A stretch of DNA of 64,000 nucleotides from the NCBI GenBank assembly GCA_025451875.1, contig JANWJQ010000020.1, forward strand, positions 28,998 through 92,997. Reading direction: 5' to 3'. The notes below the pieces were generated by a model. It did not search any database. It was not told the DNA's origin and saw only the letters and a list, made by a program, of their open reading frames with translations. Of the stretch, positions 36,301-45,099 are shown in pieces; position 1 is the stretch's first letter; each line of letters starts with the position of its first letter. Source of the DNA: Rhizomicrobium sp. (GTDB lineage Bacteria > Pseudomonadota > Alphaproteobacteria > Micropepsales > Micropepsaceae). The position numbers were made by a program, and so were the translations under genes.

Positions 36301-36396
36301 ATGCACGAAAGCCACAGTTTGCAAGAATTCTTTTAAGAAATGGATTTAATGAAAATTTCCTAGTGACAGTCACTTTTTTGTGACGGGTATTTCGAA

Positions 36397-37053
36397 TCAA
36401 CCCTGACGTGCAGCAAGCCGTCGGTCCACAGCCGCTCGCCAGCTTTCGGCAAGCCCCGGCGCAGCCAGAACGTGTTTTAGAATTTCGTTGGGCGCCCGGC
36501 CCAGCACGGCAAAAAAGGCTTCGCGTACATTCGCCGCACCGCTGGAGTGGACGCGTTCCAGCCACGCATTCTCAGCCGGCGCAAAACCTTCCTGCGTCAC
36601 GCGCAGATAAAATCCGCAACGTCCTGCGAGCGTCATCAGCTGCGGCGCGTCGCTGCGCTGCGTGTGGATCGCGAATTTGAAACAGGGCGCGCGTGGTTGC
36701 GCGACTTCCATTTCCACATCGCCCCAGCGAAAGCGGTCACCGATGCAGATCTCCGTTTCATCGCCGGATTCGAGCGTGAGATTTTCGCCGAAGGTTCCTG
36801 GCGAACAGGGCAACTGGTGCTCGGTTTCCCACCACGGCCAATGGGAGGTGGGATAGGCATAGACCGCCTTGTCAAAACCGCCATGGACGGTGAGATCGGC
36901 CTGGCCGTCGCCGTCGATATTAAGCTTGTCCACGAAGACCCGGTCACGCCCCACCGGCCGCTTGCCAATCCCCGACCGGACTGGCTCGCCGTTCATCAAG
37001 GCCACAATCTTTGGCCGGCCGACATTGACGGACAGAATGCGAAGCCTCATCAC
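36397..37053 (-). CDS. MOSC domain protein, YiiM-like
   Basis: 218 residues. MOSC domain (about residues 40-170) with VGKRPV-like GIGKRPVGRDRVFVDKLNIDGDGQADLTVHGG and YPTSHWPWW, PCSPGTFGENLTL, and RAPCFKF containing the conserved cysteine. A short 3-alpha tail follows (LERVHSSGAANVREAFFAV). YiiM relatives bind molybdenum cofactor and reduce N-hydroxylated compounds. Divergent from the MATE gene with 45 bases between starts. Confidence 0.9.
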   Translation of the reverse strand: MMRLRILSVNVGRPKIVALMNGEPVRSGIGKRPVGRDRVFVDKLNIDGDGQADLTVHGGFDKAVYAYPTSHWPWWETEHQLPCSPGTFGENLTLESGDETEICIGDRFRWGDVEMEVAQPRAPCFKFAIHTQRSDAPQLMTLAGRCGFYLRVTQEGFAPAENAWLERVHSSGAANVREAFFAVLGRAPNEILKHVLAAPGLAESWRAAVDRRLAARQG

Positions 37054-37098
37054 CGTAGAATAGGCGCGCCCGCGCCGTACTCAATAACCGGACCTTGC

Positions 37099-38523
37099 AT
37101 GTCTTCTCCCCGCCGTTCCTTCGATCCGCGCCTGCTGGAAGGGTCGATTGTCAGTTCACTTGTGCTGCTCGCGGTGCCGATCATGGGCGCCAATATCTTG
37201 CAGGTGGCTTATCAGCTGGTCGATGCCTTCTGGGTGGGACGGCTGGGCGCCGCGGCCGTTGCGGCTGTCTCTCTCTCCATGCCCATTATGTTCGTGCTCA
37301 TTGCGGCCGGAATGGGCTTCGCCATCGCGGGCACCACGCTCATCGCGCAATATACCGGCGCGCGCGATCACGCGATGGTCGATCATGTGGCTGCGCAGAC
37401 ATTGCTCACGATTCTTGCCGTCTCGATTATACTGGGCGCGCTCGGCTTTGCGGTTGCGCCATGGCTTCTGCATCTGATGGGCGTTGCGCCCGATGTCTTC
37501 CGCAAGGCGCTTTCTTTCGTCCGTGTCGTCTTCATCGCGCTGCCTTTTACGTTTCTCTATGCGATGGCACAGGCACTGATGCGCGGCGTGGGCGAGGTGA
37601 GAGTTCCGCTCTACATCGTGGCCGGCACGGTGGTCGTGAATTTCTTTCTCGATCCGGTCCTGATTTTCGGCCGCTTCGGCATGCCTGCCTGGGGTGTCAC
37701 GGGCGCCGCTATTGCAACGCTGATCGCGCAGCTGTTGGCGGCGGTTGTCGCGCTCTGGCTGTTGTTCGGCGGTCGGTATGGCATCCATGTGCGCTGGCGC
37801 GACTTCAAGCCGGACTTTGCCTTCGTGAAGCGCGCGTTCCTGCTGGGTTATCCTGCGTCCATCGAGCAATCGGCGCGCGGCGTCGGCATGACGGTTATGA
37901 CGTTTCTCATCGTGAGCTTCGGAACCATCGTGACGGCAAGCTTCGGTGTCGCAACCAACGTGATAAACGTGATTGTTATCCCGGCGATGGGATTCTCGAT
38001 GGCCACCTCCACGCTGGTGGGCCAGAATATCGGTGCTGGAAACATCCCGCGTGCGGAGCAGACGGCGCGGCTTTCCGCGCTTGTCACCTTTGTCTCGTTA
38101 AGTCTGCTCGGATTGCTTTGTCATTTCCTGGCGACACCGATCGTGCGTTTTTTCGTTCCAGAGTCGCCGTCGGTCATTGCCGAGGGTGCGCACCTTCTGC
38201 GCATTGTCTCCTGGAGCTTCGGCTTCGTCGGTTTGCAATTCGCGTTACTGGGCGTATTGCGCGCCGCGGGTGAGATGCTGGCCGCCATGGCCACCAGCCT
38301 TGTCTCGCAGTGGATTTTACAGCTTCCGCTCGCCTATCTGCTCTCAAAGCACACGATGTTGGGCGCCGACGGACTGTGGTGGGCGCTCCCGCTGTCCAAC
38401 GTCGCGACAGCATGCATCGCCGGCGCTCTGTTCCTCTGGGGACCGTGGAAAACCCGCAAGCTCACGGGCCGCCCTTCCCTCGTCGTCCAACAGGAAGCCG
38501 TCGAGGAACAGGCGCAGATGTGA
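37099..38523 (+). CDS. MATE-family efflux transporter
   Basis: 474 residues from the ATG at 37099. Twelve hydrophobic spans in two similar halves; the N-terminal LLAVPIMGANILQVAYQLVDAFWVGRLG and the mid-protein LLGYPASIEQSARGVGMTVM are the usual first-helix motifs of each half. It exports cationic drugs or metabolites with sodium or protons. The long in-frame extension upstream is antisense to the MOSC gene and is not coding. It ends five bases from the convergent transaminase. Confidence 0.92.
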   Translation: MSSPRRSFDPRLLEGSIVSSLVLLAVPIMGANILQVAYQLVDAFWVGRLGAAAVAAVSLSMPIMFVLIAAGMGFAIAGTTLIAQYTGARDHAMVDHVAAQTLLTILAVSIILGALGFAVAPWLLHLMGVAPDVFRKALSFVRVVFIALPFTFLYAMAQALMRGVGEVRVPLYIVAGTVVVNFFLDPVLIFGRFGMPAWGVTGAAIATLIAQLLAAVVALWLLFGGRYGIHVRWRDFKPDFAFVKRAFLLGYPASIEQSARGVGMTVMTFLIVSFGTIVTASFGVATNVINVIVIPAMGFSMATSTLVGQNIGAGNIPRAEQTARLSALVTFVSLSLLGLLCHFLATPIVRFFVPESPSVIAEGAHLLRIVSWSFGFVGLQFALLGVLRAAGEMLAAMATSLVSQWILQLPLAYLLSKHTMLGADGLWWALPLSNVATACIAGALFLWGPWKTRKLTGRPSLVVQQEAVEEQAQM

Positions 38524-38527
38524 GGCA

Positions 38528-39916
38528 CTACATCTTCTTGTAGTCGCGTGCCGTGCTGTCGATCGCGGCTTTTAGCTTGACGATGATCTCTTCCACTTCG
38601 CTTTCCGAGATGATGAAGGGTGGCGCCAGAACCATCGTGTCGCGGATAGCGCGGCTCACGAGGCCGGAACTGAAGCAGTAATTGCGGCAATGCGTACCGA
38701 CATCGCCGATGTTCGGAAAGAACTCGCGCTTGCTCTTGTCGGCGACAAGCTCGATAGCGGCGATCAGGCCGATGCCGCGCACTTCGCCCACAATGGGATG
38801 GTCTTCGAAAGTCTCACGTAACCGGCGCTGCATATAGGGGCCGATGTCGTTCTTCACACGCGGCACCATTTTCTCGCGTTCCATCACTTCGAGATTCTTC
38901 AAAGCAACGGCGCTTGCTACCGGGTGGCCGGAATAGGTGTAGCCATGCACCAACTCTTCATTGGCATGCACGATGGCATCGCCCATGCGTTCGCCCAGCG
39001 AGATCGCGCTGATCGGCTGATAGCCCGACGATAGACCCTTCGCCATCGTCATGATGTCGGGTTTGATGCCGTAAGTGATGGAGCCGAACCATTCGCCCGT
39101 GCGTCCGAAGCCGGTGATGACTTCGTCGGTGTGCAGCAGCACGTCGTGCTTCTTGCAGATGCGGTTGATCTCTTCCCAGTACCCTGGGGGTGGGAAGATC
39201 ACACCACCCGCGCCATGCACAGGCTCGGCGGAAAAGGACGCGACATTGTCTGCGCCGAGCTCGAGAATCTTCTTCTCAAGTTGTTCGGCGACCTTGCGAC
39301 CGAGTTCTTCCGGCGTGATGTCGCCATAAGCCGCCTTTGAGCCATACCAGTAAGGTGTCGGCACTTTCTCGAAGCCCGGCAGCGGCAGGTCGAATTGCGG
39401 ATGCATCGGCGTAAGCCCGGAAAGCGACGCCGCAGCCATCGTCACGCCGTGATAGGCCAGCTCACGCGACAGATGGATCTTCTTGTGCGGCTTTTTCTTC
39501 AGGTTCCAGTAATAGCGGATCAGTTTCAGCGCGCTGTCATTGGCTTCGGAGCCGGAACTGGCGAACAGCACATGCTCATGGCCTTCCGGCAGGAGCTTGG
39601 CGAGCTTGTCGGCAAGTTCGGCGGTGTAGGGGTTCGTCGTCTTGAAGAAGTGGTTGTAGTAGGGGAGCGTCTTCAGCGCTTCATAGCCCGCCTCGGCCAG
39701 TTCCTTGTTGCCGTAGCCCACCTGCACGCACCAGAGGCCGGACATGCCGTCGATGATCTTGTGGCCTTCGGAATCCCATAGATAGACGCCATCGGCGCGG
39801 GTGATGACGCGCACGCCCTCCTTGTTGAGAGCGGCGGTGTCGGAGAAGGGATGGATATGATGGGCGGCGTCGATTGCCTGCCAATGTTTGGTGAGATTGT
39901 GTTCGCGCGTGTTCAT
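38528..39916 (-). CDS. Class III (omega) aminotransferase
   Basis: 462 residues, PLP-dependent fold type I. The DEVITGFGRTG motif holds the pyridine-binding Asp, and the PLP lysine is in MTMAKGLSSGYQPISA. GSEANDSALKLIRYYW and AYHGVTMAA are the cofactor-phosphate regions. The pattern is like beta-alanine/putrescine:pyruvate transaminases (aspartate aminotransferase family protein in databases). Together with mmsA at 48-49.6 kb it could take part in beta-alanine or valine breakdown, but the two are 9 kb apart. Confidence 0.9.
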   Translation of the reverse strand: MNTREHNLTKHWQAIDAAHHIHPFSDTAALNKEGVRVITRADGVYLWDSEGHKIIDGMSGLWCVQVGYGNKELAEAGYEALKTLPYYNHFFKTTNPYTAELADKLAKLLPEGHEHVLFASSGSEANDSALKLIRYYWNLKKKPHKKIHLSRELAYHGVTMAAASLSGLTPMHPQFDLPLPGFEKVPTPYWYGSKAAYGDITPEELGRKVAEQLEKKILELGADNVASFSAEPVHGAGGVIFPPPGYWEEINRICKKHDVLLHTDEVITGFGRTGEWFGSITYGIKPDIMTMAKGLSSGYQPISAISLGERMGDAIVHANEELVHGYTYSGHPVASAVALKNLEVMEREKMVPRVKNDIGPYMQRRLRETFEDHPIVGEVRGIGLIAAIELVADKSKREFFPNIGDVGTHCRNYCFSSGLVSRAIRDTMVLAPPFIISESEVEEIIVKLKAAIDSTARDYKKM

Positions 39917-40083
39917 AGGATTTCACTCTCTGCAGTCGGAATGGAGAAGTGGTGGCAAAGCCGCCGGACGCGCAAAAGCGCGTTATCCCAGGCGCGGCGG
40001 ATTATAGCCGATGCGGGCGCAGAGGATCAGAAGGGTGTTCTTGGACGTCATGAGCGGGAGCCTAGCAGCGCCCGCTCCAAACG

Positions 40084-40737
40084 TCACGCCGCGTTGGCTT
40101 TTGGCCCCACGCCCTGTTTTGCCAACGCGCGCTGATAGGCCGGTCGCGCATGGCAACGCTCGAGATAGGCGCGGATCGCAGGGTGATTCTCGAATATCTT
40201 CGGCTCGTGCCGGGCGAAATCCAGCACCGTGGTCATCAGAATATCGGCCGGCCCGAAGACGTTGCCGACGAGATAATGCTTGTCGCCCATGGCGCGCGCC
40301 AGATCGGCAAGCCGCTCGTCTGCGAAGCCCATGAGTTCAGGGTAACGCTCGGCGCGACCCGTTTTCTCCATCCAGAACTTGTCCCAGCGCAAGATATCGA
40401 GGAACACCGGCTCGACGGTGTTCAGCGCCGCGAAGCACCATTGGTTCACTTCGGCGCGGGCGTGCGCATCCTGCGGCGCCTTGCCCGCGTTTTCATAGAG
40501 ATAAAGAACGATCGCGCCGGTTTCGAACATGCGCTGTCCGCCGTCCACCATGGACGGGATTTTTCCGAAAGGGTTGATCAGGCGGTTCGAATTTTCGCGA
40601 TGCTCGCCTTTGGACGAGTCCATCCAGTGGATGTCATAAGCAAGGCCGAGCTCTTCCAGCGCCCAGTAAACGCGCAGGTCGCGCACGATGCCTTTCAGGA
40701 AAGGCGGGAAGCCATAAGCGCCATAGACTGTGATCAT
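40084..40737 (-). CDS. Glutathione S-transferase
   Basis: 217 residues. Thioredoxin-like N-terminal domain (about 1-80) with GKIPSMVDGG and the glutathione-binding ETGAIVLYL, then an all-helical C-terminal domain with the conserved VGNVFGPADILMTTVL. The N-terminal Ser/Tyr/Cys nucleophile is not obvious (AYGFPPFLKG at the start). The substrate is unknown. Confidence 0.9.
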   Translation of the reverse strand: MITVYGAYGFPPFLKGIVRDLRVYWALEELGLAYDIHWMDSSKGEHRENSNRLINPFGKIPSMVDGGQRMFETGAIVLYLYENAGKAPQDAHARAEVNQWCFAALNTVEPVFLDILRWDKFWMEKTGRAERYPELMGFADERLADLARAMGDKHYLVGNVFGPADILMTTVLDFARHEPKIFENHPAIRAYLERCHARPAYQRALAKQGVGPKANAA

Positions 40738-40780
40738 CGCGTCACCTCTTTCAAAATGCTAGCAGGCGGCTTTGCATCCG

Positions 40781-41344
40781 TCACTTCGCGGGCGGAGGAG
40801 ATGGCATCGGCTTGCCGTTCTCCGCGTAATATTTCAGATGCGCGACCAGATCCGTCATCATCTCATCCGCGGCCTGCGGCCACCGGCCCATGCCGCCTTT
40901 GACGAACCCGCCGACATTGTTGTCCAGAACAAGATCGGTGCCGTCGCCGCCGGCCTTGAGTGTGAAGGTGAGCGCGCCATCCACGCCCTGACCCTGGAAG
41001 GGTCCCATAGCGCCGCGAAATCGGATCGTCTTGCCAGGCATCGTGAACGCAACTGTCAAATGCTGCACCGATCCGCCTCCAGGCAAGATCTCACACAAGC
41101 AACCACCGGCCTTCGGATCGAGCGAAAGATTTTTGGCATCCTGCGAAAAGGTGTGTTCGGAATCCCACCAATTCTCTGGACGGATCAACGCGGCATAGAC
41201 TTTCGCAGGAGAAGCCTTGATCTGCACCGTCTCCTCGATGGCGAAACCTTGCGCATTGGATTCCACGACGGCGGCTTTCGCGCCACCGGCGATCAGAAGC
41301 AGCGCCACCGCGCCGCCGACGGCAAATTGCTTTATCATTCTCAT
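40781..41344 (-). CDS. SRPBCC-family protein, secreted
   Basis: 187 residues with a signal peptide (FAVGGAVALLLIAGGAKA). The mature part is a START/SRPBCC hydrophobic-pocket fold (TVQIKASPAKVYAALIRPENWW ending in a helical tail AADEMMTDLVAHLKYYAENG). It overlaps the second SRPBCC gene by four bases in the ArsR operon. Exported SRPBCC proteins are less common than cytosolic ones. Ligand unknown. Confidence 0.82.
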   Translation of the reverse strand: MRMIKQFAVGGAVALLLIAGGAKAAVVESNAQGFAIEETVQIKASPAKVYAALIRPENWWDSEHTFSQDAKNLSLDPKAGGCLCEILPGGGSVQHLTVAFTMPGKTIRFRGAMGPFQGQGVDGALTFTLKAGGDGTDLVLDNNVGGFVKGGMGRWPQAADEMMTDLVAHLKYYAENGKPMPSPPPAK

Positions 41345-41814
41345 CCCTCCGCTGCTTGCTTGAACAATTCCATGATGCCCGGCCAGCCGCTATTGAGCTC
41401 GTCGCGCATCTTCTGGCCTGCCTCCTGGCCAAGGCTTTCGAAGTCGCGATGTTCGACTTCAACGCGCGTGGTATTGGCGTCCACGGCAATAAAGCGAACT
41501 TCGACTTCAGAGCCGACCGTCGTGTCGGGCTTCCACATCGCGTTGATCTCCCAACCGAAGACGATGCGTGATGGCGGCTCCCACACCCGCATATGCCCGA
41601 TCACGGCTTCGGAGCCGTCTTCATGCGTGGAGTACCAGCGACCACCCTTGCCCGGTTCGATCACGTTCGACACCACCGGCCCATTGCCCACGCCATGCGT
41701 CTTCGGCCACCAGCGATCGATGCCGTTGGTGAAGACATCGAATGCCTTCGCTTGAGAAGCCTTCACGGTGACCACCTTGTTCACCGGTGCAATCTGAATG
41801 GTCTTGGTATTCAT
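41341..41814 (-). CDS. SRPBCC/AHSA1-family protein
   Basis: 157 residues, cytosolic, with the AHSA1 pattern KTIQIAPVNKVVTVKASQAK, FDVFTNGIDRWWPK, SRIVFGWEI and WPGIMELFKQAAEG. Such small proteins bind hydrophobic ligands and are very often encoded next to an ArsR-type regulator, as here. It overlaps the ArsR gene and the exported SRPBCC gene by four bases each. Confidence 0.87.
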   Translation of the reverse strand: MNTKTIQIAPVNKVVTVKASQAKAFDVFTNGIDRWWPKTHGVGNGPVVSNVIEPGKGGRWYSTHEDGSEAVIGHMRVWEPPSRIVFGWEINAMWKPDTTVGSEVEVRFIAVDANTTRVEVEHRDFESLGQEAGQKMRDELNSGWPGIMELFKQAAEG

Positions 41815-42116
41815 TTTCCGTCCTTCTCCACCTCGGCGCGGAACGCATCCAGCGCCGTATCCCAGAACTGATCGAGCCAGCGGCGCAACTGTCCGAGGCC
41901 CTTCGGATCGATTTCATAGATGCGGCGCGTACCGTCGCGTGTTTCGCGCACAAGACCCGCCTCCTTGAGAATTTTCAGATGCTGCGACACCGCAGGACGG
42001 CTGACGGGCAAGCCCTTGGCGATTTCGCCAACCGCCCGCCCCCCCGGTTTCAACCTTTCGAACACCCGTCTGCGAGTGGGATCGGAAAGCGCCGCCAATG
42101 CTCTATCGTAAGCCAT
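41811..42116 (-). CDS. ArsR-family regulator
   Basis: 101 residues, a single winged helix (MAYDRALAALSDPTRRRVFE, KGLPVSRPAVSQHLKILKEAGLV, the wing RDGTRRIYEIDP). No metal-binding cysteines are present, so it belongs to the non-metal subgroup that pairs with AHSA1 proteins. It is first in the operon, and two tandem palindromes cover its start and promoter, so it is surely autoregulated. There is no Shine-Dalgarno sequence and the predicted transcript start falls at the ATG, suggesting a leaderless mRNA. Confidence 0.92.
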   Translation of the reverse strand: MAYDRALAALSDPTRRRVFERLKPGGRAVGEIAKGLPVSRPAVSQHLKILKEAGLVRETRDGTRRIYEIDPKGLGQLRRWLDQFWDTALDAFRAEVEKDGK

Positions 42117-42140
42117 TGCTTACCGTAAGCTATAGCTTAC
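42108..42140 (-). promoter_or_regulatory. Tandem ArsR operator over the promoter and start codon
   Basis: Two copies of GTAAGC-N4-GCTTAC (42108-42123 and 42125-42140) are separated by one base, so that half-sites alternate four times. The first covers the ATG (42114-42116). The outer arms CTCTATCGTAAGC (42101-42113) and GCTTACGATAGAG (42135-42147) are also exact inverted repeats. TTGACT-N17-TTACGG (42151 to 42123 on the minus strand) fits a promoter within the operator. Confidence 0.8.
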
Positions 42141-42165
42141 GATAGAGTCAAGCGCTTTTGGTTTC

Positions 42166-43575
42166 TCAGGATTTCTGCAGGTTCAACGTGGCGTGCACTT
42201 GTCCATGCGCGGTGAATAGGGCGAGGAAACCCTTGTCGGTCCAGCCCAAGGTCGGCTGACTGAAGCCCTGCACCTCGCCATAAATGACCACGTCCTTGCC
42301 CTGCGGTTTGGCGAGCGCGCGGGTGACGCTGGCTTCCAGCTTGTCCATGTCATGCGCAACGTTGAAAACGAGATGCTGCTGAAGCTGCTGCGCCAGTTCA
42401 TCGCCGGCGAGCCAATGCATCGCTTTCAGCAGCAGATCTTCGGTGCCGGTATCATAATGCACATCGGCAATCCGCACATTGTTCGTTGCCGCGTCGAACA
42501 CCGGGCGCCCGCGCAGATAGCCATCACCACAGGAATTAAACCAGCCGAACACATCCCATCTCTGCGCTACGCAGAAGCGCAACGCGACGACGACATCATC
42601 ATGTGAGGGGAGGATTTCCAGTTTGGTGATCTTGATCTGTGTGCTGCCCACATGCGGTGGCCGCTTGTTCAGCCGTGCCAGAGCAAGCGTCGCCGCTTCT
42701 TCATAGGGCAACGTTACGGGGATTGTGAACGCAAAAGCGTTGGAAGGCGCGCCCAGCGCCGCCGGACGCGGCAGCGGAACCGGCTTTACGACGGGTGGCG
42801 TATCGGAAATCACCACATGTCCGCGCACATCGGCGGCAAGCGAAACTTGCAGCGTGTTGTTGACGCTCTCGACGCGCCCGATGCGCAGCGCCTGCGGTGT
42901 CAGAAGCAGCCAGGACAATGGCTTTTTGCCAACACGGATCGGCTGTTGTACCCGCGCCCACAACTTCTCCGCCTGCGGTTTCAGCTTGATCGCAGGGCCG
43001 AGTCTCTTGTCGAGTTGTTTGAAGATCTCGTCCGACAGATGTTCGTCGTTGTGGTTCCACAAATCGGTTACGCTCATATTGATCGGACCGAGCTGCAGAT
43101 GGGAATCGGAGAGCTGCACATCTCCATGGGTGTGCGTCTGCACATGCCAGTCCGGCGTCAGCGCGAGCGTGGAAAACGCGCGCGCTTCGCCGATGGCATT
43201 CGCGTCAGCGCCGCTCTTGAAGAACCCGCCCAGCTTCGCATGCGCCATAACGGAAAAGGGCAGGTCGATAGCGATGCCGCCATTCTGCGCCTGCGCGGTG
43301 ATCGGTCCCGTGCGCGTAGCGATCAAATCCATTTTGCATTTGGCGACGAAGCAGCTGACTTTTTTGCCGTTGATCTGTGCGATCTGCCGCTCGGTCTTGG
43401 CATTTAGCATGGCAGCGAGGTCGTTCACCGGCACGGCGAGCGATACCGAGACCGTGGAGACGGGCGGCTCCGGCATTTGCGGTGGCGGCGTGCGCTTCGG
43501 CGCGGGAGCCTCGAAGCCGCAGCCGGCGAGCGAGATCAGGAGTGCCGCACAGAGCGGCCAGGAAGGGGTTCGCAT
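42166..43575 (-). CDS. DUF4403 lipoprotein
   Basis: 469 residues from the ATG at 43575, with lipobox SLAGC at about residue 17. The rest matches DUF4403, a repeated beta-rich lipid-binding-like fold (VSLAVPVNDLAAMLNAKTERQIAQ, LPFSVMAHAKLGGFFKS, LWARVQQPIRVGKKPLSWLLL). The function is unknown; it is predicted to sit in the outer or inner membrane facing the periplasm. An in-frame extension upstream to 43821 overlaps the PuuD gene and lacks features. Confidence 0.87.
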   Translation of the reverse strand: MRTPSWPLCAALLISLAGCGFEAPAPKRTPPPQMPEPPVSTVSVSLAVPVNDLAAMLNAKTERQIAQINGKKVSCFVAKCKMDLIATRTGPITAQAQNGGIAIDLPFSVMAHAKLGGFFKSGADANAIGEARAFSTLALTPDWHVQTHTHGDVQLSDSHLQLGPINMSVTDLWNHNDEHLSDEIFKQLDKRLGPAIKLKPQAEKLWARVQQPIRVGKKPLSWLLLTPQALRIGRVESVNNTLQVSLAADVRGHVVISDTPPVVKPVPLPRPAALGAPSNAFAFTIPVTLPYEEAATLALARLNKRPPHVGSTQIKITKLEILPSHDDVVVALRFCVAQRWDVFGWFNSCGDGYLRGRPVFDAATNNVRIADVHYDTGTEDLLLKAMHWLAGDELAQQLQQHLVFNVAHDMDKLEASVTRALAKPQGKDVVIYGEVQGFSQPTLGWTDKGFLALFTAHGQVHATLNLQKS

Positions 43576-43621
43576 GGCGCAAGTGTGGCCCATGCGGCAT
43601 GGCAAAAAAATGGTGAGAGGA

Positions 43622-44386
43622 TTAGGCCGCTGTAATGTGACGGGATTTCTCGCGGACTGCCTCGCCGAAGGCGGCGAAGATCGCGCGGCTTTGCGGGTTC
43701 TCTTTCCAGCGCCACTCCGGATGCCATTGCACCGCAAAGAGGAACCCTTTTGCGCCGGGCATGGAAACCGCCTCGATCTGTCCGTCTGGCGCGATCGCAT
43801 CGGCATGCAGGCCAGGCGCAATCTTGTCGATGCCCTGGCTGTGCAGCGAATTCACCCTGAAGGTTTTCTCATGCACCATTTTCGACAGAAGCCCGCCATC
43901 CTGCACCGTCACGTCATGCGCCGGCCCGTATTGCGTACCGAGATCGGTGTCCTTGTTCTCGCGATGATCCATGCGGCCGGCCACTTCCTGCACATGCTGA
44001 TGGAGCGTGCCGCCGAGCGCGACGTTCAATTCCTGAAAACCGCGGCAGACACACAGCGTCGGCGTTCCATGTTTGATGGCGGCTTCTAGCAGCGGCAAGG
44101 TAGTCGCGTCGCGGTTCTCGTCCTGCATCACGCCTTCGCGCGGTGCCGTGCCGTTGTACCGCTTGGGCGAAACATTCGAAGGCGAGCCGGTGAAGAACAA
44201 GCCATCCACGCTCGCCAAAATTTCAGATGCCGGAATGGAGTCCGGCAACACCGGGATGAGCAAAGGCAATGCGCCCGCGCCATCGCGCACAGCGGCGATA
44301 TATTTTTCCCCGACCATGTGAAATGGATGATGGCCGACCATGCGGTGGTCACAGGGAATACCGACGATGAAAGGTCGTTTGCTCAT
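43622..44386 (-). CDS. Class I glutamine amidotransferase-like hydrolase (PuuD family)
   Basis: 254 residues. The nucleophile is Cys in TLCVCRGFQELNVALGG and the dyad is HPEW near the end (FLFAVQWHPEWRW). GSPSNVSP and LLEAAIKHGTP fit gamma-glutamyl-GABA hydrolase. It releases glutamate from gamma-glutamyl compounds in putrescine breakdown. No other puu genes are nearby, so the substrate could be another gamma-glutamyl amide. Confidence 0.9.
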   Translation of the reverse strand: MSKRPFIVGIPCDHRMVGHHPFHMVGEKYIAAVRDGAGALPLLIPVLPDSIPASEILASVDGLFFTGSPSNVSPKRYNGTAPREGVMQDENRDATTLPLLEAAIKHGTPTLCVCRGFQELNVALGGTLHQHVQEVAGRMDHRENKDTDLGTQYGPAHDVTVQDGGLLSKMVHEKTFRVNSLHSQGIDKIAPGLHADAIAPDGQIEAVSMPGAKGFLFAVQWHPEWRWKENPQSRAIFAAFGEAVREKSRHITAA

Positions 44387-44464
44387 GGCCGAAAACCTTG
44401 CATGGCGCCGCGCGGAGCGGCAAGGCGCGTAACCTGCGTTGCCGTCATGCTGCCGCGGCAGAGG

Positions 44465-45058
44465 TCATTTGTGATTGATCTTGAAGGCGGATTCCGGAAG
44501 GTCCACGCCTTGCTGCACATTGTTGAGGCTGACGGTTGTGGGTAGCCCTTGCGCATCCACGATCGTCCACTGGCGCAGCTCCATCCCCGGATCGGTGAAG
44601 ACGATGGTGATGTTGCCCGTGGTATTGCGGTCGCTGGCGCGCGCGGTGAGGATCAACTGGCCGGGACTGTGCTGCACATTGGTGACGTTGGCGCTGCGTT
44701 TCAGATCCAGATGATCTGAGAGCAGAAGATTGAGCGGCGTGCCTGTCAGCGGATAGCGCGTCGCGGTGTTGAGCTTGGTGTTGTAAACCGCGATGCCGAT
44801 ACCGTCGCTGATGACCAACGTCGGATTGGGCGGCGTGTAGTCGAAGCGGATCTTTCCTGGCTTCAGAATATAGAACTTGCCCTGATCGACCTGGCCTTGC
44901 GCTCCGATCTGCGTGAAGCCGCCGCGCATCGTCTTGATCGAATTCAGATAAGCGCTGACGCGATCCAGATCGGCGCTTTGCTCAGCGGTCCATTTCGCCG
45001 CCTGGGCAGGTCCGGCTGCGGCAAGCGCAAGCAAGGCGGCAAGAATCAATCGGCGCAT
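44465..45058 (-). CDS. lolA: Outer-membrane lipoprotein carrier LolA
   Basis: 197 residues with a signal peptide (ILAALLALAAAGPAQA). The mature part has the LolA pattern: YLNSIKTMRGGFTQIGAQGQ, GKFYILKPGKIRFDYTPP, LVISDGIGIAVYN, and TASDRNTTGNITIVF. It ferries lipoproteins from LolCDE to the outer membrane. In the window it would serve LptE, DUF3576 and DUF4403. Single gene on this strand with gaps both sides. Confidence 0.9.
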   Translation of the reverse strand: MRRLILAALLALAAAGPAQAAKWTAEQSADLDRVSAYLNSIKTMRGGFTQIGAQGQVDQGKFYILKPGKIRFDYTPPNPTLVISDGIGIAVYNTKLNTATRYPLTGTPLNLLLSDHLDLKRSANVTNVQHSPGQLILTARASDRNTTGNITIVFTDPGMELRQWTIVDAQGLPTTVSLNNVQQGVDLPESAFKINHK

Positions 45059-45099
45059 GGCTCGCGTGGATAGAGAAGTTTTGTGGCGGAATGAAGAGG

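Noticed and set aside
36211-36333. 40-residue plus-strand frame with GGGAGGGG directly before its ATG
   Set aside because: The ribosome site touches the start codon with no spacer, and the purine run is explained by the hairpin loop of the minus-strand RNA candidate.
36547-37098. N-terminal extension of the MATE gene
   Set aside because: It is antisense to the MOSC gene; the MATE family start fits the ATG at 37099.
39983-40051. 22-codon minus-strand frame upstream of the GST gene
   Set aside because: No clear ribosome site and no leader-peptide signature such as repeated codons.
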